A DNA stretch of 64,000 nucleotides from Cladophialophora immunda (GCF_000835495.1 NW_015622544.1:949704-1013703); one strand, 5' to 3'; positions 10,840-24,700 are shown, counted from the stretch's first letter. A program made the numbers and translations. Notes: generated from the letters alone by a model not told the origin.

Positions 10840-13800
10840 AATGGGCGGAGAAGAGTAGGAGAGAAGCGAGGAAACAAAGGCTTCTAGAAGACTTCTGCGA
10901 CCGTGTGGATTCAACGATTGATGCTCGCTTTACACTTTCCAAGGCGCAAAAGCAGACTTAGCCTGGGCCTAACGACTGCGAGCTGGACGTTCCACAAAGC
11001 CGAAAGGTTGAGATGCAGAAGATGAAGCGAGAGAGCTGGGATTGAAGAGAATAGGCCGGCTACTTACGTTGGCCAGGGTCAGTCTTCTGGTGGTGTCCAC
11101 ACCTCCGAGATGTCAGATCAAATTTCGTCGACCACGCAATTATGCCCTGTTGGGTGTACCTCGTTTGCGACGTTGTAGAAGGGCAGGATGATAGTGGTGT
11201 GGGCCTGTCGCGTGGCCAAATGACGCTTCGACAGTCGCTAGACATTCTCATGTCTTTGTGTCGACAATCAGACAAAGTGGACTGGACAGAAAGAAGTGGG
11301 TGTTCCCTTTCAATGGTTCAATATGAGATCCAAAACCATCCGAATTTGGAGTCTGGCGTCTGCCATGTTTGGAGACACTGGCGCTGCCTAGCTTTTCAGG
11401 CGGAGAATCAGGAATAAGAATAATCCCTCGCACCCCGTGTTCAACATAGAAGACGGTTGCTGTCCCTGGAGCTAACGTTGAAGTCGCAGCAACATCCTGG
11501 CTCGTGGGTTGCTTGAACTCGCCGTTGTGCAGCGTAATGCAGCCAAGGGAATCTGGCCAGGACGAGTGAGACTTAGCTCCAATGGAGATGGTCCAGAGAC
11601 TGGAGAGCTCGGAACGTATGCCGACATCTTGGGTCTTATCTTTCGTTGCCACGAGGCACTCCTGGCGAGGCTGGCGGGGGGCCCGCGAAAGGTGCAAAGG
11701 GAATTAACGAGAGTGGTCGTACTCACTCCATCGAGCTGGAAATGCGAAGCCCTAGCGGTAGTAGGGAGGAGTTGACAAGCTACATCGTGGCATCTCGCCT
11801 CCTGTTGTGTTGCACCCCTAGGCCCAGATGTTAGATTGTGTCATGGATTGCCGAGGGATCAGCCTTTGATATAACCCTGAATCCCGATCCAAGCGGGATA
11901 TCCACATAGGTAGAATTCTAACCTGATTAAGGATAGTGTCATCACCTGATCCAGACTGCGCTTGCGGCAGACGTTTCCCAACTGCTCTCCATCACCCAAT
12001 CTTGCAATCACTAATTGACCCTAATGCCCGACCCATGACCCATTCTGCAGGTACCCTACCTCTGGCTCAACGCTCAGCTCATTAATAATGGCCCCATCTA
12101 TCCAACCTTCGCTCGCCGATCCCACGCGGACGGAGGCGAGAGGACTCTGGGCCAAGACCAAACTCAGGCCACCTCTACCATCTAGCAAGTGCAAATCACC
12201 AAGCGTCGGTCCTCCAGAGGGACTCTGCTGGTACCGGAGGACTGGCGCTCATGCAATTATGGAGCTTTCCACTCGTACTTGTCATGCAACTTGCAGGGAA
12301 CACATGAAAAAGCTGTCGACGTTGCCACAACCAACTTGTATCGAAGCTACCTTGCTCGTCCGATGCTCTGGTTCCCCGGACTTCGGCTCGGCGCACTAGA
12401 CACTTCAAGCTTTGTGCCGACACCTCTAATGCAAAATTCTGCCTTGAACCAAGTGGGTTTTTGTTTTCCTTCATCGACATTCGATCGACAGTCTGGTTAG
12501 CGCCAACAACGGCCATGCTGGGAAGCGGGCAACTGTTGACCTTCGAGGAGGCCTAGCCCCGGAGGCACCATGAGCAGGTTGCGTTTGCTCGGCCTCGATA
12601 GTACTAAGCCGTCTTCGTCTGGCGTGCTCGTTCCGACCACATGCATTGAGTACGGACCTATCTCAATGGTACTTGGTGCATGCAGCCCCTCTTCTGGTTC
12701 AGATTTCATGCTTCAGGCACTACAGAGTACATCCATTCAATTCCCGTCGCCCCCTCACCCGCAGATCCAAGGCGATCGTGGCAACCCGGAGTCGTCCGTC
12801 TTTTAGCAGAGCTCAAGGGCCAGCCTCGGCCTCGTTCGCTTTCTATCTAGTGTTCCCTTAGCACCACACCGCCGTCGGACCTCCTGAGACTTCTCCCATG
12901 CCAAAGTCCAATACCCACACTAGTGGTGGTGACCTAGGATTCCTCAACTGCACCTTGTGGAACTTTTTTTGCCAAAACATGGTAAATTCCAAGTTCCCAT
13001 GCGGTCTCGGGCTGGAGTCGACCTCGCTTGTCCCATCGTGCGTCGCACCAGAACCGTTTCGTGGTAGAGGGACGTTCATGGACGTTTGCAAGGAGAGAAG
13101 ATGTCCTCCTGCCAAGGTGTCGGGCGGTGGGCAGACCCGGCGGTGGAAGGACAAAATGAGCAGCGTCACCAAACACGTTGTGGGCCAACGACAGCTCGAG
13201 CCAAGAGGAGCTCAACACCAACAACCAGATCTTCGTGAGCACGAGCATTGAGATTAAAGACGAGGACGAGGCCGACCGCGCCGCCAGTCGAAGGGAAGCC
13301 GGTTACCACTACCCCAGGAGCCCAGTTTGAAACCCTCTACCACAAACCCCCTCCGCGCGAAGGAAGTGGCGCAGACGGATTTGCATAGCCAGAACCTACA
13401 GCTGTATCTCACACTTGCCCCTCGAGGGACAGAATGGCGATAACGAGCAGACAAGGAGTTGACGATTCGAAGAATGCCACAGAGTTTGTTTGTCATGGTG
13501 TCTGGGCCTAGACCTACCTGTCTTTGTCTTTTGGCCATCATCTACCTCTGAGACAAGCTTGGCCTTGCTGTGGAAATGGGAAACAGGCCGCCGTCCCTGT
13601 CGGAGCATTTGGCGTCGTGGGCTTTGGCGCGAGACAACAGTGGCAAGTGTATGGGTAGACTGACGATACGCAGCACACACACACACACGACATGTTTTAG
13701 GAGTTGTTGCAATGCAAAATGGGCGCTCGGGTCCCCGTTCTGAATAATGAGCGCCGTACCTAACAATCCCCTGAATGATGGCTGACTCGAGTAGCCCGTA

Positions 13801-14812
13801 CGTACGGAGTACTAGTATGAGGCAGTCGTAGTAAAGGGTTAAGTGGCTGGCCGGCCGGCTGGCTGATAGACGACGCAACGCCACGTCCCTCCTTTTGGTC
13901 CAGCCTCCTCCATCTTCGGAGCGACTTTAGCCTTTCGGGGCGACGCCACGACCCTTCCGTCCCTTCCTCCCTTGCGGACCGAAGGCTCCTCCCGGAGAAT
14001 AACGCTCGTAAGGGCTCCTTGATTTCCCTCTCTTGTGGCGTCGTCTCTAACTACGAGTAGCACACTTCCTGTGACGTCTGAAGGCGTACGGGTGACGACG
14101 ATACACGCGACTTCACTCACACGGCACAACGCCATGAGAAGCACTTACGAGGCACCGAGTACTCGGTACTCAAAGGGAGCTTCGAATTAGTTAGTTAGTG
14201 ACACCAGGTAGTGGCATACCTAGGTAGCTACTCGCACAGACTGAAGGAGTAGATAAGATAGCAACCTGGCAAGGCTGGATGAAAGCCGGCACTCGTCAAA
14301 GATTGTAAAGTCACGCAGGTGATATACCAACAACTACTTGGGTAACAGAGGCCGTCAACCATCCCGTCACGGACATTATCGTCATGTATCATCATATCAC
14401 ATCGCGCAGACCAACACAGCACGCTGTGCGGAGGGGCACACTCCGCGACATGGAGGCTCGGTGTGCTCCTCACGACAAGCGTTCATCGTCAGACCATCAC
14501 AACTTTCTTCGAGGGGCCGTTATCATATCTTGACCATCGTACCAGGTGAAAAAGAAAACAGGCACCATATTCCAGAACGTCCACCTGGCCACAAGCACGA
14601 TCGTCCCGCTTCAACCCAGTCTGAGATCGGAGAGTCATGATACCGGTATGAAGCATTCCTCTTATATTTTCTTTCTTTAGCTGTCAAGGAAACTCACGCT
14701 TGCTAAAACGCTAACCACCACAAACCAAGGAAATTCGTATCCATTCGATTCGTTGCGAGAGGCATCTCGGACATCATTTCTCATCCAAGTCTAGATTGCT
14801 GGCTGCTCAAAT
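10840..14812. other. Intergenic region, no supported gene
   Basis: About 4 kb between the 5' end of the FAD oxidase gene and the 3' end of the repeat-protein gene. Open frames of up to about 150 codons exist at 11248-11697 and 13396-13884 (minus strand), but their composition is not protein-like. It contains a short CA run near 13676-13688, a GTACGGAGTAC motif at 13802-13812 and a related GAGTACTCGGTACTC inverted repeat near 14157-14171. Confidence 0.5.
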
Positions 14813-17022
14813 TCAACGCCTCCATCCCGGCGGTGGAGGTGGCCGACCCCCTCGGTAGACCACTTCCCGCTCAATGAATCGCTCTTCTTCTCGATCCCAA
14901 TCCGGCCGGTGCCGAGGCGGGGGAGGTTCGATGGCCAGCGGGCGTGGCAGCGGTTCTTCGACAGGAGGGAGGACTCGGTTTTCCCATTCAATCTCCTTGA
15001 TCCGCTTACGGCGCTCTTTGCGAATATCATCCGACAGACCAACGAGACGAGCAATATCTTCCTAGGAAACGGTTAGCAGCTGTGCAACCAACAGATTTCG
15101 GGCGGGCCAGCACTCACGTAACGCAGGTACGCGATGATATAGTAGAAGTCATCGGTCTCCTCATACTCATATCCCATCTCTTGAATAGCTTCCTTGACAA
15201 CGAGATCCTTGGTCACCTCGGTCCATAAGCCATCCTTGGGGTCCCGCTCCTTTCCATAACGACGACCAATCTCGCCATTGGCTGATGGCAGCGGAGCTGG
15301 GGGATGAACTGGAATTGGTGCAGGTAGCGGCGCAGGCAGCGGAGGTGCTGGCGCTGGAAGGGGTCTCGCAACCGCACTGTCGTAACGTTCATCCACTCCG
15401 TCAGGCATGAACTTGCTTCTTCGCACGCCATTATACCTTTGCCAGGTAATCTCCTGACTTGCCCCGCCAGCGCCGTCCATTTTCACACGACGAGTACCCG
15501 GAGGAACATCGACAATTTCCCAGTCCCGGGTGGCTCCTTGGTAAGCTTCGCCGATATAAGCCCGATCCATGGCACGAGCGTTGTAGTACTCTGCTTCTTC
15601 CTGCACGTCCCGTTCATAACCCCGGTACACCTCACGACGAGCCGGGGGATCGTAATAGGGATCACGTGCCGGTGGAGGCGTATACGGCGCCACGCTTTTC
15701 GGGCTGGCTGGGCCGTCCCTGCGATCGATCACAATATCCTCGTTCTCCGTACGACCATTCCGAGTTTGGGTCCTGCTAATCTCAATCCGCTCCTCTGATC
15801 GAGCTCGTACAGGTGGTGGTGGAGGAGGCAGGGGCGGGCTTGGCGGCGATGGCGGTCGTGAGATCACTCGTGGTCGGGTTGGAATGGCAACTTCAAAGCC
15901 ATGGTCGATATGGCGATGATGCGTTATGACCTCCTGATGGATGGTAGGAGCATTGATGATCGGAGGCTCTAGCGGAGGCAGAGGCGCAAGGGCAGTGCGA
16001 GCCGAGGTCACCGACGTAGCAGGAGACCGAGACCGAGAGCTCTTGCGAATGATAATTTCCTGTTGGTTGCGCGTGCCACTGCGGCCTTCTCGCTCCTGTT
16101 GCCGGATGATGATTTCATCGTTCGAAGCACTACTGGAGCGCCGTACTCTCGATCTCGCTCGTTCATGAGATTTGGGACGGGTCAACGCATAGTCTTCGTA
16201 TCGGCGGGCGTCGAGATTCTGTTCGTCGCGGCGGATGATGATCTCTTGCCGGTCGACGTCGCCTCGGACTGACTTGCGGTCGAAATCCCCTCGACGGGAG
16301 ACTACATCGTCATAGTCGTCATAGCGGGATCGTCGGTCACTCTCGTCGCGACGAATAACAATTTCCTCCCTCGAGGAGTTGATCTCCCTCGGCGGCGGTG
16401 GCCGCACCTCGCGCTCTCTCTCATCACGGCGAATGACGATTTCCTCTCTGGAAGAATTCATTTCCCTGGGCGGCGGGGGTCGTACCTCTCGTTCTCGCTC
16501 ATCTCGTCGAATGATAATTTCTTCCCGGTCTCGGTCACGTTGGGGAGGTGGCAGTCTGCGCTCGGGCTCCCGCTCGTCTCGGCGGATGATGATCTCTTCA
16601 CGATCGACGTCTCGCTCCCGCTCTCTTATCCGGGGCGGCGGCGGTCTTGACTCGGACTCGTCTCTCCTGATGATAATCTCCTCCTTTTCGACCTTTCTCT
16701 CCGGTTGCGGGGAAGGGGATCGCCGACGAGGCCGAGCAGCGAACTCGAAGTCTTCTTGTTCTCGCTTTCGAAGGACCACGGGTCCAGCCGTGGTTCGGCC
16801 ATAACCCTCTTGTAGGAAAGCAGGAGTAGACCCTGGCCGCTCACGGATCTCTTCTCGCACAATGGTTTCTCTTTCGCGTTCACGGACAGGCACAGGCGTG
16901 GGGCGGCGATAGTCTACCTCTTCTTCCACGTAGCGGTCGTCGTAGTATCGTCGACCATTCCGTGAGGCATAACTCTCTCGACGGTCTTCGTAAACCACGT
17001 CATCGTAACGGCGTCCTGCCAT
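14813..17022 (-). CDS. Arg/Glu-rich repeat protein, DUF8035 type
   Basis: Two exons (15118-17022 and 14813-15061) with a 56-nt GTGAGT...CCTAG intron; 717 residues. Residues about 100-350 are built from an imperfect unit around REEIIIRRDE plus an Arg/Pro linker; I count eight or nine units, later ones drifting to DEIIIRQQE and QEIIIRKSS. A Pro-rich stretch follows, then a more ordered C-terminal part: DWEIVDVPPGTRRVKMDG, EITWQRYNGVRRSKF, and a helix-rich segment (DLVVKEAIQEMGYEYEE) that continues over the intron into DIARLVGLSDDIRKER. I recognise this as the DUF8035 family of filamentous fungi; no biochemical role is established to my knowledge. The highly charged composition suggests a nuclear or scaffold protein, which is inference only. 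Confidence 0.85.
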
Positions 17023-18939
17023 GACAGGGCGTGGCTACGGATTTGAAGTAGACTGGGAGGGCGCTGGCGGTCAGGTGGATGCGGCTCGCTGAGTTGGCAA
17101 CTTGGTCCGTGAGAGGGGTGCGGGCAAAGTCTTTCCCGAATAAATGACTGGTCAGAGATGAAGGCCGTAAAACGTACTGCTACAAAGAAGAGCTGCTACG
17201 TCCCACAGGAGCAACACGAAGAACAAAAAGCACAAATGCAGGCTGCCAACGATGAAAGAGAAGTGAGAGAGAGCAGAGAGCAGAGGACGAAGGGGGTGGT
17301 TGAGTTATTACGAAGGTGGTGAGGTGAGCGCAGCCAGCTGGGGAGTTGAGCCTAGCTTTTAGGTGGGACTTGGACTGCAACTCGACCGACTGACTGATTG
17401 CGGCTGCGCCAACTGGGACATGTGCATGTGTGAGAACGTGTGTGTGCTTGTGCAGAGGCGCATGCCCACCAACACAGCACTGGGCTTTTCTGGCAGCAAG
17501 GAGAAGCCCACAATCTTCTCATCGACCCAATTATCCCACTCACGACCCGCTGCCAGTCCCAAATTGCATTGCAGGCGACGAGACAGACAGCCAGTCACAC
17601 ACCAAAGGGCAGAGGCCCGCGGCGACGTGACGGCACAGAAAAGCAGCACCACCAAGGGGGCGATGACGGGCACCGACTAGCCAGTGACTGGCGACAGGGC
17701 AGGTGACGTAGTGCTATGCACGCGAGCCCAATGACTTGCGAGGGACCAGAGGGCATTTTGGTGTCGAGGGAGTGTCTTTGGGGGAAAAAACCAGGAAGAA
17801 CACCAGACTTGACTGAGGGGCCGCGGGCGGCGCGGGGGGCATCAACCTGCGGCGGCTAGGCTATGGACTGAGCCTAGTGAGCCTATTTGTGCGTTGCAGT
17901 TGGTCACTGGTTAGTTGAGGTACCAGTAATACGAGTAGGTTGGGGGATCCAAGTGGTAGGCAGGTACCAATGTACCTACTTGTTAGGTAGGTAGCCTTGG
18001 GCAGTGACGCGAACCGAACTCGACTCTCTCTCAACAACCCACATGGCCGTCCTTTGTCTTCTGGAATTTTCGGTGCAAGAGAGGCTGTTGCTTCGCCCCG
18101 TCAATAGTCGCAGTAAATACCGAGGACACCTAACGACCAACCTGGAGCCCACGTTCGGCTTCCCTGTATTACGAGAACCACGGATTCGACTTCTGGGTTA
18201 CGGGCTGGGCCGAAGCCCGACGAGCCAAACTTCAGCCTGAAAGATGCTTCGTGTGCATACATACTAGGTGGAAAGTCTGCGTCCATGACTGCCACCACAG
18301 TGGGCACAGCCTTGCCGATTCTTACGTGGGCTTTGGGCATCAAGACCAACAGCCCCGTCAGCCTAACGACACATTGCTACCTGAGCGCCCCAGTTCGCCA
18401 CCTGTCTCTACCCACCGCCTCAACACGGAGAAATGAAAAAGGGGAGCCAACTTTTGTCTTCATCTATATAGACCCATATGCCTTCCTCGGCCCAAACCTA
18501 CAAGTAGACCTGGCGAAAAAAGAACTCAGACCAGGTCCTGTACAGATCGACGTGGTCGCCCAATGTTCCCGCCCGTGGACATGATACAAAAATGCTTCGA
18601 CGCTCAAGATGGGCGCCATGGGCGTCAACCGGCGTCCCGCTCAAGGTGCCCTCTCCCATATATCGAACGCCTGGTCTGAATGCGTACATGTCCTCACTGC
18701 GTATCCCGTGGCTATGCGCCATCTTTTGCTATGCTAAAATGTACAATGCGCCCACACAACGCCTCCAATTCCGATTCAGGGATAGCGTGTACCAACTGTT
18801 GCAGGTCGCCAAAGCGACAGCTCGTCTCGTCGTAGAATTCATTTCCTTGGGGCGCACATCCCTCTCCTTTTGTTCACTGTGCGGATTCTCATTAAAGATT
18901 AGTTGTACCTAACCGGATGTCGACCATGATATTGGTGTT
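17023..18939. other. Intergenic, no supported gene
   Basis: About 1.9 kb holding the promoter side of the DUF8035-type gene (17023 onward) and the 3' side of the WSC gene. A GTAGGT/TACC-rich patch lies at 17920-17995. No coding signal is visible. Confidence 0.5.
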
Positions 18940-20413
18940 TCAAGGGTCTGGATTGGCGACCTATGTCCAAATCAGTAAGACGGAGGGTTTGCAGGGGTAA
19001 GAGACTTACCCGTAACTGCCTGGAATAATCCTGGTTGTCTTGAAGAGACACATTGCTAAGGCGACTCTCGTCATGGATGTACAACGCATAAGGGTTCAGT
19101 CTCTGGTCGGTGCCTAGGCTACGACGATCGAAGCCCGTCGAGCTAGTGTCGGCGCTCCGCAGGTCGTTGCCCAGAGTCACTCCAGACGTGTTGATTCGGG
19201 GAATCTTACTCCCCAATAGGCCTGACGACGACAACTGACTAACTTGCCGCGACGGAACGTTGTTGGATGGCGAACTATCACCTGTGCGAGGAAGGTAAGC
19301 TGTTTCCGATCCGTGTTCTTGCTGCAACTTCTTGTGGCGCCTGCGAAACCAGAGGTACACTGCAGTGCCGATCACACCGCCAATGCCCAAAGCAACGCCT
19401 AGTACTATGCCGACCACTTTGCCCGTACTGACGCCGCCACCGCCAGTCGAACTCTGACCAAGTGTGGCATCCGAGGTGGCAGCTGAAGATGGTGTCACAA
19501 CCACAGTGCGAACTTCGCCCGTTACAGTGGTGACGCTGGTGTATATTTCAGTCGGGGTTGGACTGCTTGAGGTTGATGGCGGATCTGTCGTCGACGGCGG
19601 AGGGGTCGTGGGAGTCTGTGATGGTTGTCAGCTTTGCACTAGAGCGCCGTGCAGGGGTCTCAATGAAAGAGGGCTCATGATCATGATTTCAGGACGACAG
19701 AGGAATTGGGTTGTCATACAGTGGAGCTCACTAAGCTCATCGAGGTGTCGCTTGACCAAGTCACAACGCCAGCCCCATCAGAACTCTGAGACGATCCATA
19801 TGTTACCACGGATGAGGCAGTTTTCCAGGTATCAGAAGCAGGGGAAGAAGTGGGGGATCCAGTATCCAAGGAGTACGTGGATGCAGATGCGGGCTTGGAA
19901 GTGAGGGTGGAGGTGGAGGCATCAATACTAACCGACGATGATGGACTGGAGGAAGGGGAGGATGTCGTGGAGGGGGTGTTGGATGTCGAACCCGAGGTTC
20001 CTAGAGGGACTCCTGCACTCAAGAGGTAATATCCATAAAGACCAGAGTCGGTGTTGCCACACCATTCCGAGGTAAAGCCAGGACATTGCTGGTTGCAGTT
20101 ATACGTGCTTTCCTGGGGAGTAGGGACGTAGTTGGAGCACCAGCAGTAGTAGCCTTGGAGGACGGCAAAGGCAAAAGAACCTTGACATTGCTGTTGACAG
20201 GCTCCATTTGATTGGAACTCGTTGTAGTCTGGAGGTGGACATCAGCGATTGGTGCATCTTCGCACGGATTTGGGGGGTGAGCGACTCACGGCCTTGGTAG
20301 CTGCCGGCGTTGTTGTCCGGAGAGCAGTAAGAAATGTCGAGGCCTTGAGATGGTGTAACCCACAGCGAGACAAAGCCTGTGCATAAGAACAGGACGGTCC
20401 AAAGTGAGCCCAT
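18940..20413 (-). CDS. WSC-domain cell-wall stress sensor
   Basis: Four exons (20290-20413, 19732-20228, 19010-19615, 18940-18960) with introns of 61, 116 and 49 nt; 415 residues, all phases consistent. The order is typical of Wsc sensors: signal peptide (1 to about 24); Cys-rich WSC domain at about 26-115, with CQQQC, YYCWCSNY, CNQQCPGF and EWCGNTDSGLYGYY; a long Ser/Thr-rich stretch likely to be O-mannosylated; one membrane helix at 274-297; then RRRHKK and a cytoplasmic tail. The last exon adds only VANPDP. In yeast such proteins sense wall stress and signal through Rom2/Rho1 to the PKC cell-integrity MAPK pathway; that role is inferred from family. The start at 20413 is the ATG right before the signal peptide. 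Confidence 0.88.
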
Positions 20414-21370
20414 TGTGAAGGATTGGCTTGAGCCTTTAGCGATGGGGAGTCTTCCACCTCTTACTGCATCGCAATGCTTTTCCTCAGTCACGCATCAAGG
20501 AGTCGCCCACGGAATCGTACAGTCAGGCGTGACAGCGGTTCGAATGGATGTCTATTGCATTAGAGGTTCGTTGATTAAGGGTGCTGTTGTGTGGAAGGTA
20601 TCACCCGAGACGCCGGACACCCCAACTCGACTCAGTGAAGACCTGGCGGGGCTTGTAGAGCTGAGGAAGATCTCTTGGTTTTATCTTCGGTCGATTGTTT
20701 GTGCTTGAGAGCAGAGTTCGACGTGAAAGAGCGATGACCGGTCGGTGTTGGAATAGATGGACAGAGTGACAAGCGCAGGTGCGCGTACGGACATGGACGT
20801 GGATCGACTGGAGCGGCAGAGATGCGACGAGGGAGCTCTAGGGGGGTTCGAGAGTCTATCCGACCATATGAGAACTATGCGTACAGGGTGCAGATATTGT
20901 TGCAACGGTGAATGGGAGGTGGAAACAAAAACCTGAAAGGAACGGGGTTGCCGCGCAGATGTTGGCAGCGCAGCAGCAGCAGTACTGGGTCGTAGACTAG
21001 CGAAGGTTGAAGGAAGAGAGGAAGAGCGGATGCTAGCGAGTGAATTGGCCCATTAAGACCAGATGGGAAAGCGGCCAAGGGCAGGGCAGGTCAGGGCAGA
21101 GGCAGAGGCAAAGGCAAAGGGCAAAAGGCAAGGGTATCGCAAAAGAAGTCGCAGCAGCAGCACGCAGGTTGCAGGAGAGACTGACCAGCAAGTTAGAGCG
21201 AGTGATAGACGAAGGTCTTATTTCCGGGGTGGAGCCGCAGTTGGACGTATCTGGTGACGGCCTGGCGTGGTGGGATCCCGTCAAACAAGTCAAACAACAA
21301 CGAGTGGGTTCTTCAGGTGAGGGCGTGAAGCCGATCAACGATCAACGATCAACATGACAAGCAGCAGCTG

Positions 21371-21444
21371 TGGGTGAGCGAGTGGGTGGGTGAGTGGGTG
21401 AGTGAGTGAGTGAGTGAGTGAGTGAGTAAGTGAGTGCGTGCGTG
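21371..21444. repeat. GAGT tetranucleotide microsatellite
   Basis: A (GAGT/GGGT)n run of about 74 bp, about 1 kb upstream of the WSC gene start. On the WSC-coding strand it reads as a CT/CA-rich tract. Confidence 0.9.
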
Positions 21445-21630
21445 AGAAGCTGGAGGCCGTCGTTCTTTTATCAATTTGTTACAGGCGCGGAGTCTGGTGC
21501 TGGTGCTCGTGCTGGCCTGGCGCTGGCGGACCTTTGTCGACCAACTCAGACGCTGATTGATCCGGAGCGCAGCAAACACTTGGTATTTTTGATAGTAGTG
21601 ACGCCCACGACTCGACCGCCTGGGCAGAGG

Positions 21631-21686
21631 GACGAGGGACGAGGGACGAGGGACGAGGGACGAGGGACGAGGGACGAGGGACGAGG
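21631..21686. repeat. Eight perfect copies of a 7-bp unit (GACGAGG)
   Basis: Exactly eight tandem GACGAGG units followed by GACA. The copies are identical, which implies recent expansion or active slippage. Confidence 0.95.
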
Positions 21687-21693
21687 GACAAAG

Positions 21694-21743
21694 ACCACCG
21701 CCACCACCACCACTACCACCACCACCACTACCACCACCACCAA
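21694..21743. repeat. CCA/CTA trinucleotide microsatellite
   Basis: A run of CCA triplets with two ACTACC interruptions, directly after the 7-bp array. Not part of any supported gene. Confidence 0.9.
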
Positions 21744-24700
21744 AGCCACCCCTCGATGCGCCCCGGTTAAAATGTCACAATTGTCACAATGGCCTGTTAT
21801 TACTCGTCCTGACATCCTCACACGTTCCCTTCCCGCCCCTCGCATCCCTGGTCCAAATCAATCCTGCCGCCCGCCTGCATCTATCTATACTCGAATGACT
21901 GGGGAATCTTGGTGGACCCTGGTCTCGTCGGGAAGGTAAACACCCTCTCCCGTATCTATCTCTGTAGCTGTCCGCAGTCAGGTTTGTTTTGATACAAGTC
22001 CCCCCCGTCCACTCCGTACAGAGAATAACATCCCGCACCATTTAATCATGTTGACTGCTGAGCAGATTTCCTCGTGTGTCTTCCCGCCCAAAACGGCTTT
22101 TAGCTCAGATATATCAAATTGCTTCTGCTTGTCGTGGTAAACCCCCCAGAAACTTACTCTTTGTTCTTGTTGTCCCCGCGGACCGTGCGGTTCATTGGTT
22201 GCCCCGTGGCCAATGCGTGGTCGGCTCAAGCATTGACCCTCGATGAACTGAATTCATCCATCTTCTTGTCTTGCAGGTTAGAGTCAAGCACCGACCCCTT
22301 CCTGCACACTGCAAGGCTCGTCGATCTTTGAATTCAGATCTTTCCGGCCCCGGATACCTCACCCAAACGCCCCTCGATTTGTTCGTCTCCCAAAGTCGCT
22401 GCACGTCAAGCAGAATGGTTTGCCATTGTGCAGCTGTGTACCGAGAAACTCGTGCCACCCTGAGCTCCACATTGGCCCTGCTTGGCCCTACCGAAGTTGA
22501 CATGTCTGGATGCCGATATTTCCGGCCTGTTGGGAAGCTGCTGGCACACAAGAGGTACAACTGCGAGGAGATCCTCAAGACTGTCCAAAAATCTTGGAAA
22601 ACCATATGCTCCATGTGCGACACCGTCTTCAGAACCCGATGGTCGGCCACTGGCTGTCCACTCATTGGCCTGATTCCGGGTATTGGTTGCCGCTGCTGCA
22701 TGATGCAGTGCTTCCTTCGCGATGTGGCGCCTGCAGTAGCAGTGGTGCTAGGGCCCGGCGCGCAATCACCTGAAGAATGCACAGCATGCCGAGCTCACAC
22801 TTTGTCCAAGAAATCTGGTTGTCTAGAGGACTTGCCCTCTGCTGTCTGTTCAGCACCGAGACTCCACCGCCGGGGTCCCAAGGGCATTGTAGCACAGCGC
22901 AGGGCGAATAGGCAATCGTCTCTTTTACACCGTCTACTTAGACCCCACCGGTTTGTGATTTCCCAGGTGGGTGCCGCGCGCACAATGCCACTTGGGAGCT
23001 TGTGGCAAAAACATGTGTAAGAACCGTCTGGGAGTAGTCTTGATCGCCGTCTCACTCCAGCTTTGCAGATAGGCGGGACTGGTTCGCTTACGGGCAATCT
23101 GCACGGCCAAGTGCGTGTTCACTGGCCATGTCTCATCTCCAACTTGCCGCCACCGCGGCAGCTCGTATCTAAAGAACGAGGACGTGCCAGTGCGCGATGC
23201 AGCTAGTGGTCCCTCTTCCCAACATGAAACCTTGCGAGTTTTTCTGAGTACCTACTTGTACTTGGTCACTACCTGCAAAGTGCGGGGGCGGGGATGATTT
23301 GCTGTCCCTGGCCCTGTACGTCAAAGCCCGATGGCACGCTCCAGCAAAACCTTGAGGAAAGCATAGACAAGTCCTGCCGACCGCTGGTGCTTCTCTGATG
23401 CTCGCTGGTCAGCCGCTTCTGGGCCAGCCACCTCTTGACAGGAGCAGGGGGATGGCGAGGTGAGCTTCCTTCTTGTTCGGGAGATCGCTCAGTCATGCGC
23501 CATGGAAAAAGCCATGAGGTGGTACATTTTGACGTGCATTGCAGCACGGTCTTGCGTTTCCGAAGCCCTAATCAAAACTTTGACGACCGTCAGCGGAAGT
23601 CTGGATGACAACTGATTGGCGTCTGGTCAGGTCTAGATGGAGGAGAGCATGCATGTGTCCAGACTCGGTAAACCAGCCTCTCGATTTCTTTGTTTGAGAT
23701 CTCTTTGTGAGGGACTTTGAAATCCTCCGTCTGGAGGAGGAACTAACAACGGACTCGCTCCCGGTGTCTTCCGGCAGATGTCCGCAGGTGCCCAGGTACC
23801 GGCATCTGCAAGCTGCATGGCGTGATTTGGACGCTCCAGGCTCAGGACAACAGGACAACAGGACAATTTTGTGACGATCCCAAGCCGTGCAAGTTGACTG
23901 AGAAGCGAGAAGAACATTGTGGCTCACGAGGTACACAGGATCCAGGAAAATGGCTGGTCTTGGTGAGAGGGGCTGAGGTCAATCATCTTATCACGAGAAC
24001 ATGCCACAAAACCTTGGGAGTTGCCAGGCACGGGGTATACGAGGTCCTCGATATGATAACAGTTGCAAGGGTCCCCATGAGCATAGTCCCCAAGGGCTTC
24101 CGGTGCACACCGTTTCACATGGTTTCTTTCGACCAACCTCTCTCGCCCTTAGATGCCGGTAAACATGTTCGGAATACTCGTATGAGGACGTCCCCGTGAT
24201 GTCGAAACGGTCATTTCAATGCCAAACGTTTCTGGGGAGTGGCAGGAATGTGAAGCGGCCTCCCAAACCACGTGAGAGCCACTGTGTTTCACAACAAGAC
24301 ATGTTTAATTTGCGGGAAACGAGGTTGTGGGAAATGAGGCGGCTGAGTTTCTGTTTGATCAGCCCAAACCTACGTCATTCTTCTCTATGGCTCAGCTTTT
24401 CGAGATGATTGCTTGTGTCCACACCTCAATCTCTTGGATTTTGCGTGGATATTACAAGATGCCATGTCCATGACCGCGCGGCTGGGATGTGCAACAAGAT
24501 CCCCGGCGTGATCGTCGCATCAATCTCTGAAGGAAGTCGAGCTGGGACGGGACAGCGGTCATGGATTCTTCGCCTCTGTCATTCATCCCGGTTGATGGGG
24601 AGATGGATGTTTAGCGACCCCTGTGCCAGACTTGAACGGTTGCACCGAATGACGAAATCCGGGGATTCTGAAACGCCATCTTTGCGATCTCAGCCTTGCC

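Noticed and set aside
21631..21686. Regular array as a CRISPR
   Set aside because: Tandem 7-bp units without spacers in a fungal genome; a simple satellite.
22271..23020. Long plus-strand open frame (201 codons from ATG 22415), Cys-rich
   Set aside because: No recognisable motif, unbalanced composition, and a similarly long open frame on the other strand; open by chance in GC-rich DNA is more likely.
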